DNA of 64,000 nt, from NCBI GenBank assembly GCA_040954595.2, contig CM082593.2:11222001-11286000 (forward strand), given 5' to 3'. Positions within the stretch are counted from its first letter, which is position 1, and each line of letters opens with the position of its first letter. The stretch comes from Balanoglossus misakiensis (Eukaryota; Hemichordata). Below the pieces are notes generated by a model. It was not told the origin of the DNA and did not search any database. It saw only the letters and a program-made list of their open reading frames with translations. Shown piece after piece: positions 20,354 through 30,604 of the stretch. Both the position numbers and the translations under genes were made by a program.

Positions 20354-23300
20354 ATGCCACGTAGTAGATACTGGAGGAAGAAGAGGAGTCAGAAGAAAGA
20401 AGATCCTGTTCTGTCTCAGAACAGGAGTGATGGAGAGGAGCCTGTCCTCTTAAAAAACAGGAGTACGGAGATTGATACAGAGGAGTCTGTCCTCTTAAAA
20501 AACAGGAATACGCAGATTGTAACAGAGGAGTCTGTCCTCTTAAAAAACAGGAATACGGAGATAGTAACAGAGGAGTCTGTCCTCTCTAAAAACAAGAATA
20601 CGGATGTTGTAACAGAGGAGTCTGTCCTCTTAAAAAACAGGAATACAGAGATAGTAACAGAGGAGTCTGTCCTCTTAAAAAACAGGAATACGGAGATAGC
20701 AACAGAGGAGTCTGTCCTCTCTAAAAACAGGAGTACGGATGTTGACATAATCAGAAAAAGTGACAGTTTGAAAGCAAATAAAGGAACAAAAGTGAACAAT
20801 GACATATTTGAGACTGGAGATCAATGTGTTGAAAATGATTCAAGTGACGACCTGTATATTGGCAGTGGAACAGGGGACAGTGTATATTCATTCTCTCCAC
20901 TAACTTCTGATGTATGTGTACAGCTGTGTTGCAAATTTGATATTGTAGATAAAAATAATATTGATATTTTCAATAAACTTGGAAGTGTTACGATTGGAGA
21001 ACCATGCAAGTACAGGTCAATAATTGGTGATGGGAACTGTTATTTTAGGTCCTTGTCATATTGTATAAGTGGGACTGAGCGAAATCACGGAGTTATTCGA
21101 ACGGCCATTGTGAATCACTTGAAAGCCAATGAGGAAGTATATTTAGGATGGGTAAGGTTAGATGGATATACATCAGTTGCTGATTATATTGAGAAGTCCA
21201 GAATGGATCGTCTAGGAACATGGGCTACAGAAACTGAAATCCTTGCCACTACTAATCTCTTCAATGTGAATATTTTTGTGTACAGTTTCGATAGTTGGTG
21301 GAAACATTCATGTAATGTAATCAATAAAAACAATGTTGATAGAGGTGTTGGTATATACCTGAACCATCGCAATAGAAACCATTATGAAGTTGTAGAGTGT
21401 GTGAAGACACCACAGTTGGAAACATGTCATTGTACACACATTGATTGCAATGAAGTTGTCCCTGTTGAGATTGTGACTGGAGAGTGCATGGATGTGACAG
21501 ACGATGGGAGCTCAACACATATTGGTTTGAAAAAAGAATTCAATTTAGATGAAGTATTTGCAACGCATGGTGAACTTCAGTGTCTTGAACCAGTAAGAGG
21601 TAAGAAACGTGGAAGAGCCATGAGTGAACGGCTGAAAAAGAACCTCAGACGTGAAAAGTATGGAAGTGAAAAAACTAAATTGAATAAATTAAATGTATGC
21701 AATATTGTGAAGAGATGTAAAGCAGCTAAACAATATGAACGTTATCAGACTAATTCTGAATATAGAAGCAACATAAAATTGGATAGTAGAAAGAGGTACC
21801 ACGAAGATGTACTATATAGAGAAGAGAAAAAACGTAGACTGACTGGAAGATACAGTTGTGATTTAATATTTCGTGAAGCACAGAAAACTCTTTGTTCAGA
21901 ACAGTGTGTGGCAAAATATAAAAATAACCCATTATACAGAGAACAAAAGAAGAGACGGAGTGCAGCACAATGTGTTGACAAGTACAAAAATGATGAGAAG
22001 TTCCGTGAACACAAGAAGAGTCAGTGCGCAGCACAATGTGTTGATAAATACAAAAAAGATGAGAAGTTCCGAGAACACAAGAAGAGTCAGTGCGCAGCAC
22101 AATATGTTGATAAATACAAAAAAGATGAGAAGTTCCGAGAACGCAAGAAGAGTCAGAATGCTGCACAATGTCTTGATAAATACAAAAAAAATGAGAAGTT
22201 CCGAGAACGCAAGAAGAGTCAGAATGCTGCACAATGTCTTGATAAATACAAAAAAAATGAGAAGTTCCGAGAACGCAAGAAGAGTCAGAATGCTGCACAA
22301 TATGTTGATAAATACAAAAAAAATGAGAAGTTCCGAGAACGCAAGAAGAGTCAGAATGCTGCACAATACGTTGATAAATACAAAAAAGATGAGAAGTTCC
22401 GAGAACGCAAGAAGAGTCAGAATGCTGCACAATACGTTGATAAATACAAAAAAGATGAGAAGTTCCGAGAACGCAAGAAGAGTCAGAGTGCAGCACAATG
22501 TGTTGATAAGTATCGGAAAGATAAGCAGTTTCAAAGACGTCAGAGAAAGCGATGTTTAGAACGGTACCAGCAGGATCAGCATTACAAAGAGATTGTATTA
22601 GAGAGAAGTCGTATTGAGGGGAAAGTGAAGAAAATGAAAAAGCAAAATATAGAAGATGTTATAATTGATTTTAGGAATCAGACTTCAGTTGGGCCAAATT
22701 GTGTATGTTCAGTTTGTCACCGGCGACTTTTTCGAAAGCAGGTCCTTGTTTGTAACATGGATAAATATGTGTCCAGAAATGTGTTTTGTGAAATGAATGC
22801 CAAGAAATGCATAACAGAAGATTATGTACACAACTGCAGTAAATTATGTATTGTTGATTGTCCCCTCAAGAGCAGTGCCGCCAGTAAATTATGGATTTGT
22901 CACACATGCCATAGCAAACTCTTGCGTGCAGAGATGCCTGTTCAAGCTGCTGCAAACAATCTTGATGTCAAACCAATACCTAATGAATTAAAATGCCTGA
23001 ATTCGTTAGAGCAACATTTAATTGCACTACATATTCCTTTCATGAAAATGATGGCACTACCAAGAGGTGGACAAAATGGTGTTCATGGACCTGTTGTTTG
23101 TGTTCCATCTAATATAGAAAAGACCACAAGTATTTTGCCTAGAGGTGAATTGGATGACCAGATGATAAAGGTGAAATTAAAGCGGAAATTAAGTTACAAA
23201 GGTTGTTATCAGTATCAATTTGTAAACAAAGGACACATTCAAAATGCGCTGGAATACCTACAGAAAAATAATACGTGGTATAGTGATGTGAAATTCAATC

Positions 23301-26300
23301 TCGCTTGGGAAAATACTCTTGAAAAGACTGAAGAAAACATTGATGCTGAAGGTAATGAAAACACTGTGGATAAAACTTCAGATACTGAACGCAATGATGT
23401 AGCATCAGACACAGAAGGTGGAATTGAGCCTGATAAAGATACTGATGGAATATTCATGGACACATGCTTTCAACCAGTTGACATTGGTCAGGATATTCTG
23501 GATTATCACTTTGACGATATCGCTTGTGTTGCTCCTGGTGAGGATAATAAACCTGTTAGAGTTTTGATGGAAAAGTTCAATGAAGCGAAGTGCTTTCCTG
23601 TGATATTTCCAACGGGGTCACCAACATTTTACGATGATCGAGAGGTTAAGATAACAATAGGACGATATTTGCAAAGTCGTCTAATGAATGCAAGCAACAG
23701 GTTTGCAAAAAGCACAGACTATATATTTTATGCACAATATCGTTCAGAACTTGACCAGGTTGTATCAAATGTGTCAATCGCTTTGAGAAAAGGAACTGCC
23801 AACGCTTGTGGCAAAAAGGTGACATCTGATGTTCTGACTGATGGGGATTCTTTGAGAGAGATATTGAAGTGTGATGAAGGCTACAAGTTTTTAAAACCAG
23901 TACGAGGGACTCCCCCTTATTGGCAAGCTGCACAGAAAGATATTTTTGCAATGATCAGGCAGTTAGGTATACCAACATGGTTCTGCTCATTTTCTGCTGC
24001 TGATTTACGATGGAGAGAAGTACTTGAAACTATCCTACGTGAAGAAGGTGATACACGTAATGCTGAGGATCTCGACTGGTCTGAGAAATGTGGCATCTTG
24101 AGACGAAACCCTGTAACCGCAGCAAGAATGTTTGATCATAGATTTCACTGTTTCTTGACTGAGGTAATTATGTCACCAGCTAGTCCTATTGGGAAGATCA
24201 AAGATTATTTTTATCGAGTTGAGTTTCAACAGCGTGGATCACCACACACTCACTGTTTGTTTTGGGTTGAAAATGCTCCAAAAGTGGACAAAGATTCTGA
24301 TGAAGATGTTGTTGACTTTGTTGACAAATATGTAACATGTGAAATGCCTTCTATTGAAGAGGATGAGGTACTGCATGAGATTGTGAAAACCGTCCAGAAA
24401 CACAGTTCAAGACATTCAAAATCTTGCAAGAAAAAGGGTACTACATGCAGATTCAACTTCCCCCGACCTCCTTCAAACAAAACATTTGTATGCCACCCTT
24501 CTGTCAGCATAGATACCGGTACAGAGATGACCAATGATGAGGAGTGTAAGAATGCTAAAGTCACAACACCAGTGGAAAATGAATTTGAAACTGATTTGCC
24601 TCATTTAGATGATACAGCATTGGGTGAGAAAAGGGCTAGACAAATTTTAGAACGAGTGTGGACATGCCTGTGTGACAAAGAGCAACACATTGATACTATT
24701 GATGAATTGTTTAATGCAGTCGGCATATCTCAAGAGATGTTTGAACAAGCAAATGCAATTTTGGCCAAGAAAACAAGTGTAGTTCTAAAACGTGAGCCAA
24801 GTGATGTTTGGGTAAACCAATATAATGCCAACCTTCTACGTTGCTGGAATGCAAATATGGACATTCAGTTTGTTGTGGATGCATATGCCTGTGTTGTGTA
24901 CATTGTGTCATACATCTCTAAGGCAGAAAGAGAAATGGGTTTACTCTTGGAACATGCACAGAAAGAGGCTAACAAAGAAGGAAATATGGATGCAAAGTCG
25001 GCCATGAAAGAGTTAGGTGGTGTATATCTGCACAACAGGGAAATAAGTGCCCAGGAAGCTGTGTATAGGGTATGTGGTTTGAAACTGAAACAATCATCAC
25101 GTAAAGTTCAGTTTATTCCAACAGGAGAAAATCAAATCAAAATGAGTTTGCCATTAGCTATAATACAGAAGAAAATGAAAGGTGTTGATTTAGATGAGGA
25201 TGAGATATGGATGAATAGCATTGTAGACAGGTACAAGAACAGACCAAATGGGGAAGATTTCGACAACATGTGTCTTGCCACATTTTGTTCTGAATACAGA
25301 GTGGTTTCAAAATCAGAAATGAAAAATGTGAGTAATGACAAACGGCACAGTCCAATAGTGAAGTTGAAAAACAATGTCGGTTACATGCAGAAACGATCTA
25401 GAAGTGATGGGGCTGTTGTTAGATATGCTAGATTTTCTGTTACCAAATGTCCAGAAAAGCACTATGGCAGTATATTACAACTGTTTCTCCCATACCGAAC
25501 TGAATCACAACTGAAACCTAGTGGATTTGAATCGTATGAGGATTTTTATTGTCTTGGTGCAGTGAAATGTGGCTCTGCTTCTTTAGAAAAGGTTAAAATG
25601 ATCGTAGATGCCAATAAAGCATTATTTGAAACAGAGGCTGATGCTATTGATGCAGCTGGACAATTTCTTGATGAGAATGGCCATCTTGAAGATGCATGGG
25701 CTCAAATATGTCCAGAAAATGAATTGGAACGATTGGAATGCATTGAAGAAGGTAAAAAGTGTTGTGATGATGATCCGGTGGATGACAGTGATATTCCGGA
25801 CTTGGTAAAAAAACCTAAAGGTGATGATTGCCATGTAGAACTTTCAAATTCAATGAAGAAATATGAGGTTGAAACACTGTGTAGATCGTTGAACAAGAAA
25901 CAAGCAGAAGTGTTTTACACTGTCAGGAAGTGGTGTTTGGACAAAAGCAATGGCAAGAATCCAGAACCCTTTTATCTGTTTGTCACTGGTGGTGCTGGTA
26001 CTGGGAAAAGTCATCTAATCAAAAGCATATATCATGAAGCCAAACGAATTCTAGCTCGTGCAATGCCAGATGTTGATGGAATTTCTATTGCTTTAACTGC
26101 ACCGACAGGAGTCGCAGCATTTAATATACAAGGAACAACTCTCCATCATATATTCTCTATAGCTGTTGACTCAAAGCTACCATATCAGCCACTGCGTGAG
26201 GAAAAGCTCAATACTCTTCGTTGCAAGTTTGGTAACCTTCAAATTTTGATAATAGATGAGATTTCTATGGTAGACAAAAAGTTATTCTACTATATTCATG

Positions 26301-26743
26301 GAAGACTGCGACAAATCAAACAGTCATCAACTCAATCACCATTTGGAAATGTTTGTGTCATTGCTGTGGGTGACTTTTATCAACTTCCACCTGTGAAAGG
26401 AAGTCCACTGTGTGTAGACATTGAATCAACCAATCTGTGGAATGATAATTTCAGTATCATAGAACTAACAGAAATAATGAGACAGAAGGACTGTGCATTT
26501 GCAGAGGCACTAAATCGGGTAAGAGTTCATAAAAAAGGAGACACACTAAATCCTGGTGATGTGGCAATGTTTCAAAAGTGTGTTACTGGTGAAACATCTG
26601 AGGCAATGCATCTTTTTGCTACAAATGCAGAGGTTAATAGCTGTAATGTTGAAATGCTTCATTCTCAATGTTCTGATTCTATGTGTATTGAAGCAGAGGA
26701 TTTTAGTCGGAATCCAAAAACTGGAAGATTAGAAAAAAGGTAG
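20354..26743 (+). CDS. Helentron (Helitron-like) OTU-Rep-helicase protein, main frame
   Basis: This is a 2129-codon frame starting at an ATG just after the acceptor ttcttccag. Domains in order are: seven 15-residue repeats (EESVLLKNRNTEIVT, residues about 28-132); an OTU cysteine protease (GDGNCYFRSL near 224, catalytic His in HYEVVE near 342); nine 22-residue basic repeats (KKSQNAAQYVDKYKKDEKFR, about 530-730); and a cysteine-rich zinc region (CVCSVC ... CHTCHSKLL, about 779-860). Then follow a Rep/HUH endonuclease (PHTHCLFW near 1296, tyrosines in YACVVYIVSYISK near 1511) and a PIF1-type helicase (Walker A GGAGTGKS near 1879, Walker B IIDEIS, GDFYQLPP, LTEIMRQ). The Rep cuts and joins single strands and the helicase unwinds for rolling-circle transposition. 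The frame closes at TAG 26741-26743, before helicase motifs V and VI, which continue in the next frame. Identity as a Helentron is secure. Confidence 0.93.
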   Translation: MPRSRYWRKKRSQKKEDPVLSQNRSDGEEPVLLKNRSTEIDTEESVLLKNRNTQIVTEESVLLKNRNTEIVTEESVLSKNKNTDVVTEESVLLKNRNTEIVTEESVLLKNRNTEIATEESVLSKNRSTDVDIIRKSDSLKANKGTKVNNDIFETGDQCVENDSSDDLYIGSGTGDSVYSFSPLTSDVCVQLCCKFDIVDKNNIDIFNKLGSVTIGEPCKYRSIIGDGNCYFRSLSYCISGTERNHGVIRTAIVNHLKANEEVYLGWVRLDGYTSVADYIEKSRMDRLGTWATETEILATTNLFNVNIFVYSFDSWWKHSCNVINKNNVDRGVGIYLNHRNRNHYEVVECVKTPQLETCHCTHIDCNEVVPVEIVTGECMDVTDDGSSTHIGLKKEFNLDEVFATHGELQCLEPVRGKKRGRAMSERLKKNLRREKYGSEKTKLNKLNVCNIVKRCKAAKQYERYQTNSEYRSNIKLDSRKRYHEDVLYREEKKRRLTGRYSCDLIFREAQKTLCSEQCVAKYKNNPLYREQKKRRSAAQCVDKYKNDEKFREHKKSQCAAQCVDKYKKDEKFREHKKSQCAAQYVDKYKKDEKFRERKKSQNAAQCLDKYKKNEKFRERKKSQNAAQCLDKYKKNEKFRERKKSQNAAQYVDKYKKNEKFRERKKSQNAAQYVDKYKKDEKFRERKKSQNAAQYVDKYKKDEKFRERKKSQSAAQCVDKYRKDKQFQRRQRKRCLERYQQDQHYKEIVLERSRIEGKVKKMKKQNIEDVIIDFRNQTSVGPNCVCSVCHRRLFRKQVLVCNMDKYVSRNVFCEMNAKKCITEDYVHNCSKLCIVDCPLKSSAASKLWICHTCHSKLLRAEMPVQAAANNLDVKPIPNELKCLNSLEQHLIALHIPFMKMMALPRGGQNGVHGPVVCVPSNIEKTTSILPRGELDDQMIKVKLKRKLSYKGCYQYQFVNKGHIQNALEYLQKNNTWYSDVKFNLAWENTLEKTEENIDAEGNENTVDKTSDTERNDVASDTEGGIEPDKDTDGIFMDTCFQPVDIGQDILDYHFDDIACVAPGEDNKPVRVLMEKFNEAKCFPVIFPTGSPTFYDDREVKITIGRYLQSRLMNASNRFAKSTDYIFYAQYRSELDQVVSNVSIALRKGTANACGKKVTSDVLTDGDSLREILKCDEGYKFLKPVRGTPPYWQAAQKDIFAMIRQLGIPTWFCSFSAADLRWREVLETILREEGDTRNAEDLDWSEKCGILRRNPVTAARMFDHRFHCFLTEVIMSPASPIGKIKDYFYRVEFQQRGSPHTHCLFWVENAPKVDKDSDEDVVDFVDKYVTCEMPSIEEDEVLHEIVKTVQKHSSRHSKSCKKKGTTCRFNFPRPPSNKTFVCHPSVSIDTGTEMTNDEECKNAKVTTPVENEFETDLPHLDDTALGEKRARQILERVWTCLCDKEQHIDTIDELFNAVGISQEMFEQANAILAKKTSVVLKREPSDVWVNQYNANLLRCWNANMDIQFVVDAYACVVYIVSYISKAEREMGLLLEHAQKEANKEGNMDAKSAMKELGGVYLHNREISAQEAVYRVCGLKLKQSSRKVQFIPTGENQIKMSLPLAIIQKKMKGVDLDEDEIWMNSIVDRYKNRPNGEDFDNMCLATFCSEYRVVSKSEMKNVSNDKRHSPIVKLKNNVGYMQKRSRSDGAVVRYARFSVTKCPEKHYGSILQLFLPYRTESQLKPSGFESYEDFYCLGAVKCGSASLEKVKMIVDANKALFETEADAIDAAGQFLDENGHLEDAWAQICPENELERLECIEEGKKCCDDDPVDDSDIPDLVKKPKGDDCHVELSNSMKKYEVETLCRSLNKKQAEVFYTVRKWCLDKSNGKNPEPFYLFVTGGAGTGKSHLIKSIYHEAKRILARAMPDVDGISIALTAPTGVAAFNIQGTTLHHIFSIAVDSKLPYQPLREEKLNTLRCKFGNLQILIIDEISMVDKKLFYYIHGRLRQIKQSSTQSPFGNVCVIAVGDFYQLPPVKGSPLCVDIESTNLWNDNFSIIELTEIMRQKDCAFAEALNRVRVHKKGDTLNPGDVAMFQKCVTGETSEAMHLFATNAEVNSCNVEMLHSQCSDSMCIEAEDFSRNPKTGRLEKR
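20435..20749 (+). repeat. 45-bp coding tandem repeat (7 units)
   Basis: Seven near-identical 45-bp units encode EESVLLKNRNTEIVT-type 15-mers at the N-terminus of the Helentron protein. Unit variants alternate LLKNRNTEI and LSKNRSTDV, suggesting higher-order duplication. The antisense open frame across it is an artefact. Confidence 0.85.
21945..22540 (+). repeat. 66-bp coding tandem repeat (9 units)
   Basis: Nine 66-bp units (aataaatacaaaaaagatg, gagaagttccgagaacgc, aagaagagtcag) encode the 22-residue basic repeat of the Helentron protein between its OTU and zinc regions. Central units are almost identical at DNA level, implying recent expansion or homogenisation. There are no spacers, so it is not a CRISPR-like array. 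Long open frames in the other phases are shadows. Confidence 0.9.
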
Positions 26744-27963
26744 ATCATCATGTCAAAGTGTACAGGACGACGTTGCCAAAGACTCTCACTCTAGCTGTTG
26801 GTGCACGAGTACAACTGACACATAATATTGATGTGGCTGATGGTTTGGTGAATGGCGTATTTGGCACAGTATGTCACATTGCAGTAAAACCCAATAAAAA
26901 ATTCCCAGCTGCCATTTATGTTGTATTTGATAATGAGAAAGTTGGCCAAGGATTGCGTAAAAAGAAGTTTACATCTGACCTCCCAGTAAACAGTACCCCT
27001 ATAGAACCCCAGGAAATGTCTGTTGCAAGTAATGGTGGTATTAGGAAACAGTTTCCTTTAAAACTAGCTTGGGCATGTACAGTGCATAAGGTACAGGGAT
27101 TGACAGTTGATAAAGCTGTTGTTAGTTTAAAGAAGATGTTTGCACCAGGACAGGCATATGTGGCATTGAGTCGGGTGACATCATTAGATGGTCTCATTAT
27201 TAATGACTTTAACAAATCATCCATATATTGCAATGAAAAAGTACAAGAAGCACTGGAAACAATGCCAAAGTTTCTTCCCAAGTGTACTCAGACAGAACAG
27301 AGTAATTACAAGTGCTCATTTGCATTGCATAATGTTGAGGGACTTGTCAATCATATTAAAGATATTTGCAATGACAGTGAATTCTTGGAAGCAGACTTCA
27401 TTTGTTTGACGGAGACATGGTTATCTGAAAAAGGAACACAATGTAATTTGCAATTGAGCGGATTCGAATTCAATCACCAACCTCGATCTCAATCCTACAA
27501 TCAATTTGATACAAATACATCAAGTCTACAGTTGCAACAGCGGGGTGGTGTTGGAGTCTATAGCAAACTATGTAGTGATTTTGAAATTTTGCATTTGGGT
27601 GTGTGTAATTTGGAATGTATTTCATTTTATGTCACTAAAATCAATGTTACAGTAGCTGTAGTTTACAGACCACCATCATACAAAGCAGAGGTATTCAAAA
27701 GTAGTTTGGTTTGTTTGGTGAAAGCAATGGAAAAATACCCAGGAGGCAAACTGATCATGGGTGATTTCAATGAAGATATCTTGACCCGGTCATCACTTGT
27801 AAAGTTCATGGAAGATCATGGTTTCAGACAAACTGTAAGCGAACCAACTACAGAAGCTAATACATTGATTGATCATGTGTATGTGAAAGGAATAGAAAAT
27901 GTCTTAGTAAATGTTGTACCAAAATACTTCAGCTTTCATGAAGCAATAAGCATCAAAATATAA
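26740..27963 (+). CDS. Helentron helicase C-terminus plus EEP endonuclease, -1 frame
   Basis: This frame continues the Helentron protein one base back from the main frame. It opens with GARVQLTHNIDVADGLVNG and WACTVHKVQGLTVDKAVVSL, then YVALSRVTSLDGL, which are the last PIF1 helicase motifs. It then encodes an exonuclease-endonuclease-phosphatase (EEP) domain: FICLTETWL (Glu), VAVVYRPPS, LIMGDFNEDIL (Asp/Asn), TLIDHVYV (Asp/His) and a final SFHEAI in place of the usual S-D-H. Helentrons are known to carry such a LINE-like endonuclease. The two frames meet in TTAGAAAAAAGG (A6 run, 26733-26738). One missing A, a sequence error, or -1 slippage would each join them. Without rejoining, this copy lacks a complete helicase. 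Confidence 0.88.
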   Translation, partial: VDHHVKVYRTTLPKTLTLAVGARVQLTHNIDVADGLVNGVFGTVCHIAVKPNKKFPAAIYVVFDNEKVGQGLRKKKFTSDLPVNSTPIEPQEMSVASNGGIRKQFPLKLAWACTVHKVQGLTVDKAVVSLKKMFAPGQAYVALSRVTSLDGLIINDFNKSSIYCNEKVQEALETMPKFLPKCTQTEQSNYKCSFALHNVEGLVNHIKDICNDSEFLEADFICLTETWLSEKGTQCNLQLSGFEFNHQPRSQSYNQFDTNTSSLQLQQRGGVGVYSKLCSDFEILHLGVCNLECISFYVTKINVTVAVVYRPPSYKAEVFKSSLVCLVKAMEKYPGGKLIMGDFNEDILTRSSLVKFMEDHGFRQTVSEPTTEANTLIDHVYVKGIENVLVNVVPKYFSFHEAISIKI

Positions 27964-28074
27964 AAATTGACATTTGTAGGATAAACCTCATTCAGGTACA
28001 TGATTCAATAATGGCCTTTGTTACGGAAAAGTTGAGTGATGGTACCAGACCTTGTTGCTTCACCAAGGCAAAGT

Positions 28075-28177
28075 GTGTGCTTCTGGTGGTACGACATGAC
28101 CGGGCAAGTGATCTGATTGGCGGGCGACTTGTACTTGTCGCTGCGCTCCTTGCCTGGTCATACTGCCAGAAGCACAC
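28075..28177. repeat. long hairpin downstream of the Helentron endonuclease
   Basis: The left arm gtgtgcttctggtggtacg plus acatgaccgggcaag (28075-28108) pairs with cttgcctggtcat plus actgccagaagcacac (28149-28177), giving about 26 bp with a small bulge. The loop holds a nested gcgac/gtcgc stem. It begins 112 bp after the endonuclease stop. It could be the 3' terminal hairpin used by Helitron-type elements, or an inserted MITE. No terminus was proven. Confidence 0.6.
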
Positions 28178-30600
28178 TAGGGTGCACAGCAATGAGGTCT
28201 GGGAGTGAGACTAGATAAAAGCAAAACTACCAAGCAAGAGTTTAATGTACTTATACTGGCTCCTATGGTAATCAATGTTCAATTGAAATACTTTATGGTC
28301 AACAACAGTTCTGAAAATGGTCTTCAGGCTGATTAATCAGAAATAAATTCAGGATTTCACATTTTGTTAACAATCTATACATACACACAAAAAGAGAACA
28401 TGATGAAAATCACATCTGCAGCATTGGATAGAACTAAGGAAGGATGCAACTTGAATTTAAAATAGATACCGGTCTTGGGAAAAATGTTTTTCTAAGCAAT
28501 TGTTTCCTGGTAAATCAAATTCTGTCCATGATAAATTTTGAAGTGGGTGTTCTGGATTTGCAAAAATATTATGTGCATATCGTTAAACTGCCTTATCGTA
28601 CTTATATGCCAGAGAATTATGACAGCAGCCAATAACTTTCCCTGCAATACTCATAATATGAGAAAGCTGAAATCAACATTTCACATAACATGTATTTACC
28701 AAACCTCAAAATAATAATTACCATCAGAATGCTTTCGATAAGGTAATGGTAAGGTAACAATACAACAACTGCAAAAATTCGAAACTAAATAATTCGGAAA
28801 ACGTGACGTGACTAATACAGATTTTATTAATTGTGAAAGGTGGTGGGAAATCATAAATAAAGTTGTGATGAACTTTATGCATCAAATGGTCCCGCCCTTA
28901 TAGTAGTGTCATTATTTCTAATTTGCTTCCGTTACATTATATCTATGGATATATTTATCGATGCATGCATGCATGCATGCATACCGGTATATACCTGTAT
29001 GTATGTATGTATGTATGTATGTATGTATGTATGTATGTATGTATGTATGTATGTATGTATGTATGTGTGTATGTATGTATGTATGTATGTATGTATGTAT
29101 GTATGTATGTATGTACCTATTGGTATTTTAAAAGTATATAATTATGTAAAATCTATATAAAATAGGTCAAGTACTTTTAGGGCAGTTTAGATTATTTTGT
29201 TCAAAAGATCTTTTTTTTCTCCCAAAGTGTCACTATTGGTTTGCTACCCAAATAGGATGTATTTACAATATAATATTACTGTATCATAAGCTATTAATTT
29301 GGTATTGTATGAACATTTCTCTGCTGTTTCAATATGCAGGCTCAGCATAGACTTCATCATTCCTTTAAGTTTGCATTTAATTTTTGTCAAAGATACATAA
29401 GATACTGTATTTTGAACATGTTATTATTATTATGAATTTTTAGTCAAGATATTTATCCTCATCAAGAAATAAATAGACAAGTTTTAAACGTGTCTTGGAC
29501 ATTTTGAGTGAAGATAGATATTATCATTATAAAATTAACAGTAATCTTTGAAAATGTCAAGTTTCTTATCAAACATGGTTGTAATCATCAACAATTTTAG
29601 AACAATTAGTATAAATTTTGAGTCAATATAGTGTATGTTTGAAATGGTAATTTTTATTCTCAAAGAAGATTATGTCTGTTGAGTATTTTATGTCAACATA
29701 GTTGCTTTTGTTAGAACATTACTAAAATTTATTGTCAAACATGCTTTTGTCTATTGAATATATCATGACAGATATTTATTTTGAGTCAAGACTTTTGCTT
29801 CTATTAGAACACAGATTCAGATATTTGGTGTTGAAAATTGTACACTTCATATAAATGTTAACTTCAAATGTACAATGAAGAATGAAAGATTGTGTTACCG
29901 TACAAAGATGGAACTATTATCATGATTTAATTGGCATTCATGATTTAATCCTATGAATGGTATTTCAATCCAACGTTAATATTTCCAGTTGACAGGAATA
30001 CAGCAATGTATTTTTATGTTCGGCTTATGGTGAAAAAGCCTTATTATCATGCTAGTGTGTTTTCACATCTGTACTGAATAGTGCATCGAGGGCTAGCATC
30101 AGATGTATATAGAGTGTGGAAACCGTGTATTTTAACAATGGGATGTACACTGCATCATCGGCTCTGTGAACTTTGAACCAAACAAAACCTCATCCACATG
30201 TGACAAAATTAACTTGATCACTATCACAAGATTGTGTGTCTGAGACCATAACTGACTATTACAGGATGGTGAGTGTGACACATGGACATGGGCCACAATG
30301 ATGTGCTCTTCACCAAGCTCAACCATTTCCCATGAATGTTAGGAATGACATTCTGTTACTGGACTATTTCTGTTATAGGACGAATAGATTAGAATAATGT
30401 TGTCTTCATCCTCCATGGGAATTGTTTTATAACCTATCGAGTTATCAACATAAATAGAAATTTGACAAATATTTACACATAGAAATAACTATTATTTATA
30501 CATGTTGTTATGTAACTTAATTACATTGTATGTGTGGACCTTGCTTTAGTAATTGTTATTTATTGAAGCCAACAGTAGTCAGCACGCAATATAGTCTTGT
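28178..30600. other. AT-rich stretch without recognised genes
   Basis: Apart from the (GTAT)n microsatellite at 28987-29115 I see no gene, RNA or transposase signal. Part of this may still belong to the 3' side of the Helentron, but I could not find its end. Short open frames here show no domain features. Confidence 0.4.
28987..29115. repeat. (GTAT)n microsatellite preceded by (CATG)n
   Basis: An almost pure gtat tetranucleotide run of about 125 bp, preceded at 28962-28981 by gcatgcatgcatgcatgc. The Cys-Met-Tyr-Val open frames across it are artefacts. Confidence 0.95.
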
Positions 30601-30604
30601 AAAA

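Noticed and set aside
21945-22540. CRISPR-like regular repeat
   Set aside because: Units are contiguous coding repeats without unique spacers, in a eukaryotic context.
21750-22559. Three long open frames (two antisense, one sense) over the 66-bp repeat
   Set aside because: 66 is divisible by three, so all phases of the repeat stay open. Only the frame continuous with the OTU and Rep domains is coding.
28906-29160. Open frames rich in Cys-Met-Tyr-Val (also 37570-38115 and 39817-40251)
   Set aside because: They are translations of (GTAT)n/(CATA)n microsatellites and have no real sequence complexity.
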